From Adiantum capillus-veneris (lineage: Eukaryota > Streptophyta > Polypodiopsida > Polypodiales > Pteridaceae), in the NCBI GenBank assembly GCA_014529385.2, contig CM043971.1:26327769-26391768 (forward strand): 64,000 bases of DNA, in the 5' to 3' direction. The first letter of the stretch is position 1. Every line of letters starts with the position of its first letter. The notes beneath the pieces were generated by a model. It worked only from the letters and a program-made list of their open reading frames with translations. It was not told the DNA's origin and searched no databases. Below are positions 57,682-64,000 of the stretch, piece after piece. The position numbers were made by a program, and so were the translations under genes.

Positions 57682-59097
57682 ATGGATTCCCTAGGCATGC
57701 GCACCAATATGCAAGTGTGTCCACCTTTTCCCATCACCATCGGCCTGCCTGTACAACCCACTGCAGCCTTTGAGGCTGATGTCGAACTCAAGAACGTCCC
57801 TACCTTGCTGCCTGTCGTAATGCACGCGACCCAATCTGTGCTTGCTACTGCCAATGGCCATGCTCTTGCACAGCCTGATCTTTTGTCGTGCTGGCTAACT
57901 ATACATGAACATGGCACGTCGTGCAAGATCCGTCACCAAGGGCACCTTGTTGCAGATGCCACCAAGCCAGATGTTGCCAAGAATGTCGTTAATGCTGCTG
58001 CAGCCCAATCTGTTGCCACTCCTGCGAATTCTTCACCTGCTGCTTGCGATACTACTGAACAGGCAAAACGAGCATTTGTTGATGACAATACTACCACAAC
58101 ACTTGCTGCGGCCAATTTCACATATGCCGCCTGTGCAGCCTCCAACTATAAAGCCATTGTGGAAACCGTCCCTGAACTGGATATCGTGTAGATGACGAAG
58201 CCCCAATTTTCTGATGGTCATGATGCTGCAGCTATTCATTTTGTATACCATGGAACCCATGATGATGACGATGAAAATTCCATGATCAACACATTCCTTG
58301 CTTCACTACAGCCCTGTGCAGATGGACTTGCTATTGCCCAACTTCATGCAGACGCACGTACAGCCGCAATCAATAGCTAATACATGCTGTGAAGTCGACC
58401 TATTGTCGGACAATGAACCTGCAGCCGATGTAGAATATGAAAAGGAAGATGAAGTTCGTGCCCCTACTGCGGATGAAAATGCTGATGTACCTGCCCAAGA
58501 AGTAGATGAAAACGCTGCTAAGACACCTGTCTCACATCCAATCGATGGCGATGAAGTACCCACCCGGAATGACGCAGCCAAGAATGACATCCCTGCTACG
58601 GAAATTACTCTTGCAGCACCCAGCCCTGCCATGCTCGCCACCTTGCGTTGTGAATACTGTGGCCACCATGCAGATGAAGAAGACGAGGTTATCACCAACT
58701 TCCTGGCTTCTCTTGAAGAGGAACACACAAACTTTGACCTGCAGAAGGCCACCTCTGAACACTTCAAAGGCAGCAGTTTGTTTGGGGATCACCCTATGAT
58801 AAATGAGCCTGCTCTGACCAAGATGAAGAGATAGCAGTTGCTTCCTCCTACATGTACCAAACACAAGTTGATGATGCAAAACGTGCAGATGATGGTGAAA
58901 CTGATCCAACCTTGATGGAAATCATTAGAAGGGTGCCTCGCCCTTACAACATGGATGCTGCTGATGCATTTCATGTTGTCCCCAAGTACAAATATTGTTG
59001 CGGTGGCTATCACAATCATTGCTCAACATCATGTCGCCCTGTTAAGATTCAATCCCACAAGCATGAAGATCCATTCAATGATGGTGTATGCGGCTAG
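57682..59097 (+). pseudogene. Unrecognised cargo ORF of the LTR element, with frameshifts
   Basis: ATG 57682 lies 12 bp after the primer-like site. The frame runs to TAG 58189-58191 and on in the same frame to 58380. It continues in a second frame (about 58370-58834: EVDLLSDNEPAADVEYEKED, then Ala/Asp/Glu-rich) and returns to the first frame (58852-59097: RRVPRPYNMDAADAFHVVPK, YKYCCGGYHNHCSTSC). It is rich in Ala, Asp and Glu. A module is repeated: DDDDENSMINTFLASL near 58260 and ADEEDEVITNFLASL near 58670. Cys/His pairs (CEYCGHH, YCCGGYHNHC) hint at metal binding. I do not recognise it. It could be a captured host gene or a lineage-specific gag. Confidence 0.5.
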
Positions 59098-59424
59098 CAC
59101 AACTGATCATTTTTGTTGGCTCGTGTCGTATACAAAAGGGGGGAATAAATGTAGATCTTCATCCACGACACTCGAAGCTTTCTCACGAGTGCTTGATGCA
59201 TCTGAAGCCACGATGGAAGATGAAACCTCACCATCGAATTTTCACCTTCAACAACTTCTTGATTGATCCCGGATAACACCAAATCCGAGATACAAACCCA
59301 AAATTTGTTTTCTCCTTCTTGCACTGATTGCAAAGCAATCACAAAAACAAAAAGCACTTTCCAGCTCATCGAGGCACTTCTCATGCACAATAAAATCTTC
59401 TCTTGGCATTCAGCTGAGGGGGGA

Positions 59425-59570
59425 TGTTGGAATAAAATAAAATATCATAGTTGTCATGTCTCGAGAAACCAAGAGACACCAATACCTTTTCATACCCACA
59501 CACGCACCCCTATAACTGTACCCACAATCACGGAATGAAACAAGCCCGACTACCCGTCTATCTCTGCGTA

Positions 59571-59666
<96 letters not shown>

Positions 59667-59762
59667 TATCTGGATCTCTCTCGTTCTCTGTGTAACACAC
59701 ACACACAGTAATGTAATCTCTCTTTCTCTAATGCCTTACCACACTGTCTCTGATAGTTGACG
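59425..59762 (+). repeat. 3' LTR of the cargo element, with (CT)n expansion
   Basis: Homologous to 57374-57622, but with a (CT)n run of about 90 bp at 59573-59663. The final bases merge into block A. Confidence 0.8.
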
Positions 59763-61097
59763 CCCCACCATCAAGACATGTTTGGTGATGCTATATTGAT
59801 GACAAGCTACACAACATATTCACTTCTAATCACGAGTTAATCGATAGCCTTTACCCCTTTTTATTGAACCTTTGTATTCATTATTGTATTTGATAGGATA
59901 AAAGGAGTGATGTAGCTCCTCATAAAATATTCATTGTAAAAGGAGTGATGTAGTTCCTCATAAAATATTCATTCTAAAAGGAGTGATGTAGCTCCTCATG
60001 AATATTTGTACATTCAATGATTTTTATAATATAACGATGGGTGTATATAGAGATGTGGGTTTTTTCCTTGATCCCCCAAGGGTTTTTTCATCCACAGTTA
60101 GGGACCCTTATTTGATCGGGGGTGTTGACCTTATATGTGAAGCTACTCAATATATGGATTACATATATAGCTTCTCTATATAGAGCACCGAGGTCCCCTC
60201 TATATATACATCATCTCATGTGTGCATTCTACACACTTGGACTTCTATTTCTGTGCTCTCTCTGTCTCTCTCAACAATGATGACGACATCGTTGGCACCC
60301 CCTCTCCAAAACCTTGAAGAATAGATGAGCCATGTTATATAAATTGAATGTTGTGGAAGGGATGCAAAAAAGTAGGAGATGTAGGCAGGAGAGGAGAGTA
60401 AACTAAGAAAAACAAGTGTTTTTTTTTGTGTAGAAGATAAGAAGGAGCTTGAGGGAAGCTTGGGGAGAAGTCTTTAAGGAATCTCAGAAAGACACTGAGC
60501 GAGATTTGGAAAAACCAAGAGCGAGCAAAGTCAGAGGGGGGACGAGAGTGGAACTTGATTACAAAACTTAATCGTTAACAACATTATGCTATCATAATTA
60601 ATTTCTCATTAATTGTTTGTGACATGTTTGTGAACAAAGGACAATAAGGTTGCTAACAAAGGGTAGTGTGGGCGAGGGTGCAAACTTTCTCATTCGAATA
60701 TGTAATCTTCCCCTTAAAATCTACAACACTTTGATTCATCCATGATCTTCCTATCATCCTTTGAATATCTGAGAGTGTTAGAAAGAATATAATCCCCTTC
60801 TTGACCTTATTATTGTGCCACAATGCCCTTCTTCTTGCCCGTAGTTATCCGAAGAGAAATGGGGAAGGAACAGTCTTTGCACACACACAAATGACATAAC
60901 TATCTTTCCCAATCGACCAAGTCATTGGTTACCATCCATCTTTGTGCCCTTGATCTTCAATTCAAGCTCCAAGCATCTCAGTTTTCTCCTTGGTTTGAGC
61001 CAATTGAAGCTCCTTTTCATTGGGAAATGCTAAGCACCAATTGAAGAAGTGGTAGAAATGGATTGCATCATGCCACCTTGGCATACCCACTACCTTG
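59744..61097 (+). repeat. Block A, copy 2
   Basis: Ungapped match to 36848-38201. Contains the 3' part of a small copia-like element with LTR 60123-60276 and the conserved 3' box. It is joined directly to block B at 61098, without the 8.5 kb (38202-46690) present in the other copy. Confidence 0.92.
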
Positions 61098-61242
61098 GCA
61101 AAGGGAAGAGAGGAGAGCAGCCCCTGATGGAACGTGGGATCAACGCCTGAAGATTGTCAGATGATCGTTATCGTTGGATTTCCTAGGGAATGAAACATTT
61201 TCCCACGTTTTCAAATTCAGGGTTTGAACCCATCCCCCCTCC
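61098..61242. repeat. Block B, copy 2
   Basis: 145-bp match to 46691-46835, directly followed by 5'-truncated copia sequence at 61243. Confidence 0.9.
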
Positions 61243-61694
61243 TCCAAAACTTGTTCGTCTCCTCGAGCTCTTCGATTTGAGTTCTAGGTTTGCGTCAATC
61301 GGAGTTCGCAGCAGAAAATTATGCTGTTTTTACTGCAATTGAGCTTGACGTAGCTTTCTTCGTCCTACTTCTTCGTGAAGCGTCCGCGATCGTTTTTCTT
61401 ATTTTGGCGTTAACTTTTTCGAGAAGATTTAGCTTTTTGCTATTCATATTGTGGCCGTCAATCTTGCGTCTCACGCCACTCTATTTTGAGGACTCTTTTA
61501 TTATTAACGTCTCCTTTACCCTGCCGTTTTTGGGTGACGTCTCTTACATTTTTGGAAGTTTCTTGAGCATCCTTCTTACGTTTATCGTTGACAGAACGCA
61601 GTCCTCATATCTCTCTCATTCTCAATTGCGGCCTTCACCATATATGGTGTGCAAATTCTGCGATCTTATCTTATACGTCTTCTCGCAACAAGAT

Positions 61695-64000
61695 ATGGCT
61701 ATGAATATTCTCGTCAACGGCTTTCCTTCTGGCCAGCGTTCTGTTCCTACTTTCCAAGGTCAAGGTTTTTCAGGCTGGAAAGCAAAGATGTTGTTAATTC
61801 TTGAAGGCGATGAACTCTCCGATGTTGTTCTTGGAAATCGTGTTTGTCCGCCTCAGCCTGTTGATACGGATAATGATAACGTGCTTATCACTGAAGGACC
61901 TATATTTGAAGATTGGAATGTTGCCTATACGGATTGGCAACGACGTGATAAAGCAGCTCGTCGGTATATTCTTTCTGCTCTTACTGATTCCCTTTTGCTT
62001 GATATGTACAAACTGCCTACTTCCCACGACGTATGGAAGTACCTTATTGCAAACTTTCAGAAGAAATCTGTCATAGAAATACTTTATTTGAGAGGGTTGC
62101 TTAACAAGTTACAATATGAAGTTGGTACTGCCATGACGGGACATATTGAATCTTTCAAATCTATTATTAATCAACTTGCTGCTGTCGGTGATCCTGTTCC
62201 ACAAAAGCAACTGATTACACTTCTCCTTGATACGGTGAAGGACTCTTCTTATGATAACATTGTTACTATTCTCTCTAATAAAGATGGTCTTGATTTCGAC
62301 CAAGCTTGCATGTCTTTAATTGAATACTCTCAACGTCAAGAACGTCGTAATGCTAGTCATGAAACAGCTATGATTTCACACGAGGAGACTAAGTCACAAC
62401 AGATGGAACGGGCTTTTTATGCTCGAAGGCGTCCATTTCAACGAGGAAACCGCAGAGGTGGAAGTCGCGGTAATATTTTCTCTCGTCTCAAATTTCCTAA
62501 TAAGCAATGTTCTTACTGCAACAGAAATGGCCATACTGAAGATGATTGTTGGGCACGTCAATATGATGAAGAACACAATATTACCACAAAACAACCACGT
62601 TTATCTAGAGACTCTTCTTCTTCTTCTTGTGAATATTGTGGACGATCTGATCATCCCACTCATATGTGCTATAAGCGTCGATTCGACACAGATCGGAATA
62701 GAGCATATGCTACTGAACATCAAAACAACATTGTACCAGAAACAAGCTGCGTCCTATGTTCAGTTGCTCCAGACAGAATACTTCATGTACGCGATGGATC
62801 ACTTTTTATTGTCGATTCTGGTGCTACAGGAAATATGACATATCAGTCTAAGTGGCTTCATAACTATCATCCACTGCCAGTTCAACGTGTTGTTTATCTT
62901 GCCGATGATACTACTTGTCAAGTAAAGGGTATTGGAGACTTATATCTTGGTACCTTATCTTCTTCCACTCGAATTTTGCGAGGAGTGTTACATGTACCAG
63001 ATCTTCAACGTAATCTTCTTTCAGTTGCTAGACTTGTTGATCTTGGTCTGTTTGTTGGATTTGATCATACCAAATGCCGAATTGAGAAAGATGGACAGAC
63101 TATAGCCACTGCTCCTCGAAATGGTAATTTGTTTGAACTCTCTCTCAACGATGCTGTAGCAAATGTTGTCACTGCTCCAGGTGATCATGATTGCAAAGTA
63201 TGGCATCACCGTTTTGTTCATGCTGATTTCTCAAAACTCCTTGATCTTCAACGTCGTGATCTTGTTCATGGCATGGATCTTAAAGCCCATCCTCATATGG
63301 GAATTTGTGAACTTTGTGCTCTTGGGAAACACAATCGCAAACCCTTTCCTCTTTCAAATACAACTCATTCTCATGACATATTGGATCTTGTTCATACTGA
63401 TATATGTGGACCTCTACCTTCTTCGAGATCACAATATCGCTACTTCATTACTTTCATTGATGATTTCTCAAGGTATACGACTGTATTTCTACTTAGACAA
63501 AAATCTGAAGCCTTATCTGTTTTCAAACAATTCCACAAGGCTGCGGAACTTCAAACTGGTCGTCGCCTTAAGAAGCTTCGTAGTGACAATGGAGGCGAAT
63601 ATGTTTCTCGAGAGTTTGTGAGTTACTGTGCTGACAGTGGAATTCATCATGAACACACTATTCCATATTCGCCTCAACAGAACAGTGTTGCTGAACGAAA
63701 GAATCGCACTATTCTCAATGCTGTAAGATGTATGCTGATTCATTCTGGCTTATCTCGTGTTTTTTGGGCTGAAGCTACTTTGACAGCAGTATTTCTTCAG
63801 AATCATCTTCCTACTACTGCACCCTCTGGTAAGATACCCATCACAGCATGGACAGGTGACATTCCTTCTGTATCTCATTTTCGAACCTTTGGATGTATTG
63901 CTTATATTCATGTTCCCAAAGAAACACGAACAAAGCTTGATGCTCCTGGTCTTAAAGTTTATTTTATTGGATATTCTGACACTTCCAAAGGCTACAAATT
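61695..64000 (+). CDS. CopA-family gag-pol, third copy (C3), open to window edge
   Basis: ATG 61695 starts MAMNILVNGFPSGQRSVP. Following the frame by comparison with C1 I find no stop up to 64000 (768 codons), including CGA at 63882-63884 where C1 and C2 have TGA. Gag, two zinc knuckles, protease (FIVDSGATGNMTY), pre-integrase HHCC and integrase D-D-E are present. The integrase motif reads NSVAERKN (Gly to Ser), which may weaken it. As in C2, the copia sequence starts at 61243 without LTR or primer site, so this copy could not be reverse transcribed normally. RT and RNase H, if present, lie beyond the window. Confidence 0.88.
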   Translation, partial: MAMNILVNGFPSGQRSVPTFQGQGFSGWKAKMLLILEGDELSDVVLGNRVCPPQPVDTDNDNVLITEGPIFEDWNVAYTDWQRRDKAARRYILSALTDSLLLDMYKLPTSHDVWKYLIANFQKKSVIEILYLRGLLNKLQYEVGTAMTGHIESFKSIINQLAAVGDPVPQKQLITLLLDTVKDSSYDNIVTILSNKDGLDFDQACMSLIEYSQRQERRNASHETAMISHEETKSQQMERAFYARRRPFQRGNRRGGSRGNIFSRLKFPNKQCSYCNRNGHTEDDCWARQYDEEHNITTKQPRLSRDSSSSSCEYCGRSDHPTHMCYKRRFDTDRNRAYATEHQNNIVPETSCVLCSVAPDRILHVRDGSLFIVDSGATGNMTYQSKWLHNYHPLPVQRVVYLADDTTCQVKGIGDLYLGTLSSSTRILRGVLHVPDLQRNLLSVARLVDLGLFVGFDHTKCRIEKDGQTIATAPRNGNLFELSLNDAVANVVTAPGDHDCKVWHHRFVHADFSKLLDLQRRDLVHGMDLKAHPHMGICELCALGKHNRKPFPLSNTTHSHDILDLVHTDICGPLPSSRSQYRYFITFIDDFSRYTTVFLLRQKSEALSVFKQFHKAAELQTGRRLKKLRSDNGGEYVSREFVSYCADSGIHHEHTIPYSPQQNSVAERKNRTILNAVRCMLIHSGLSRVFWAEATLTAVFLQNHLPTTAPSGKIPITAWTGDIPSVSHFRTFGCIAYIHVPKETRTKLDAPGLKVYFIGYSDTSKGYK

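Larger units (their letters stand above)
57374..59762 (+). mobile_element. Non-autonomous LTR element with unknown cargo ORF
   Basis: LTRs begin at 57374 and 59425 (TGTTGGAATAAAATAAAATATC). They are clearly homologous through ...gccttaccac(g/a)ctgtct to about 57622/59762. A primer-like site TGGTATCAATC (57660-57670, nine of twelve bases to tRNA-iMet) follows, and cagctgagggggga precedes the 3' LTR. The interior has no gag, RT or integrase motif but carries a decayed ORF of about 470 codons. The 3' LTR end is fused to block A, so no target duplication is visible (left flank GGCAA). Confidence 0.75.

Noticed and set aside
59410-59711. Frames across the (CT)n run in the 3' LTR
   Set aside because: Microsatellite artefact within an LTR.
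1-64000. CRISPR arrays, bacterial operons or integrated viral genomes
   Set aside because: Tandem repeats here lack spacers of constant length, and no cas, phage or pararetrovirus motif (movement protein, coat) was seen. All RT domains sit in LTR retrotransposons.

Overview
The window is plant nuclear DNA and is almost entirely a nest of transposable elements. The evidence for a land plant is a CACTA (En/Spm) transposon with Tnp2-type and Ptta/En/Spm-type genes, a chromodomain Ty3/gypsy element, a Ty3/gypsy element with a second (archaeal-type) RNase H as in the plant Tat group, Ty1/copia elements primed by initiator tRNA-Met, a heavy-metal-associated (HIPP-like) gene fragment and a DUF4228/PADRE-like ORF. 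I cannot name the species. The density of nested long elements points to a large, repeat-rich genome. There are no bacterial genes, CRISPR arrays or recognisable rRNA/tRNA genes.

Layout. (1) 331-18054: an old Ty3/gypsy element (here GypA), frameshifted and carrying many TAG stops. Its gag is split by a 10.66-kb CACTA transposon at 1307-11969 with a perfect CGT target duplication. The CACTA contains two decayed transposase genes on the minus strand, a captured HIPP-like fragment, and a recent 2.4-kb non-autonomous LTR element (6666-9081, TSD TAAAC, identical 140-bp LTRs) lying in a transposase intron. (2) 18679-27481: a complete, young chromovirus (LTRs ~1.62 kb, TSD CTGAT). It appears to have landed at an exon/intron border of an unidentified cellular gene remnant. 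(3) 28481-31124: a second small non-autonomous LTR element (TSD CATAG). (4) 33317-51864: a Ty1/copia element whose outer 141-bp LTRs share the TSD AGTAA. Its interior holds a partial first gag-pol copy, a 10-kb block of foreign decayed elements, and a second gag-pol copy. (5) 52259-53841: a solo LTR related to the chromovirus. (6) 53842-57373: mostly AT-rich unique DNA with a DUF4228-like ORF. (7) 57374-59762: a non-autonomous LTR element carrying an unrecognised, decayed ORF of about 470 codons. (8) 59744-64000: a second copy of part of region 4, ending in a third copia gag-pol copy that is open to the window edge.

How the parts relate. The copia element and the small elements of regions 1, 3 and 4/8 share short LTRs of 140-161 bp, the initiator tRNA-Met primer site and a conserved box of about 70 bp just before the 3' LTR. 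This suggests that the small elements are mobilised in trans by the copia machinery. Comparing the three copia copies site by site suggests that the block inside the 33317-51864 element was copied from a locus like 59744-64000 by a microhomology-started, homology-finished event. The in-frame stops of the old GypA element are all TAG, and CGA/TGA differences occur in the copia and CACTA genes, which fits decay of methylated cytosines.
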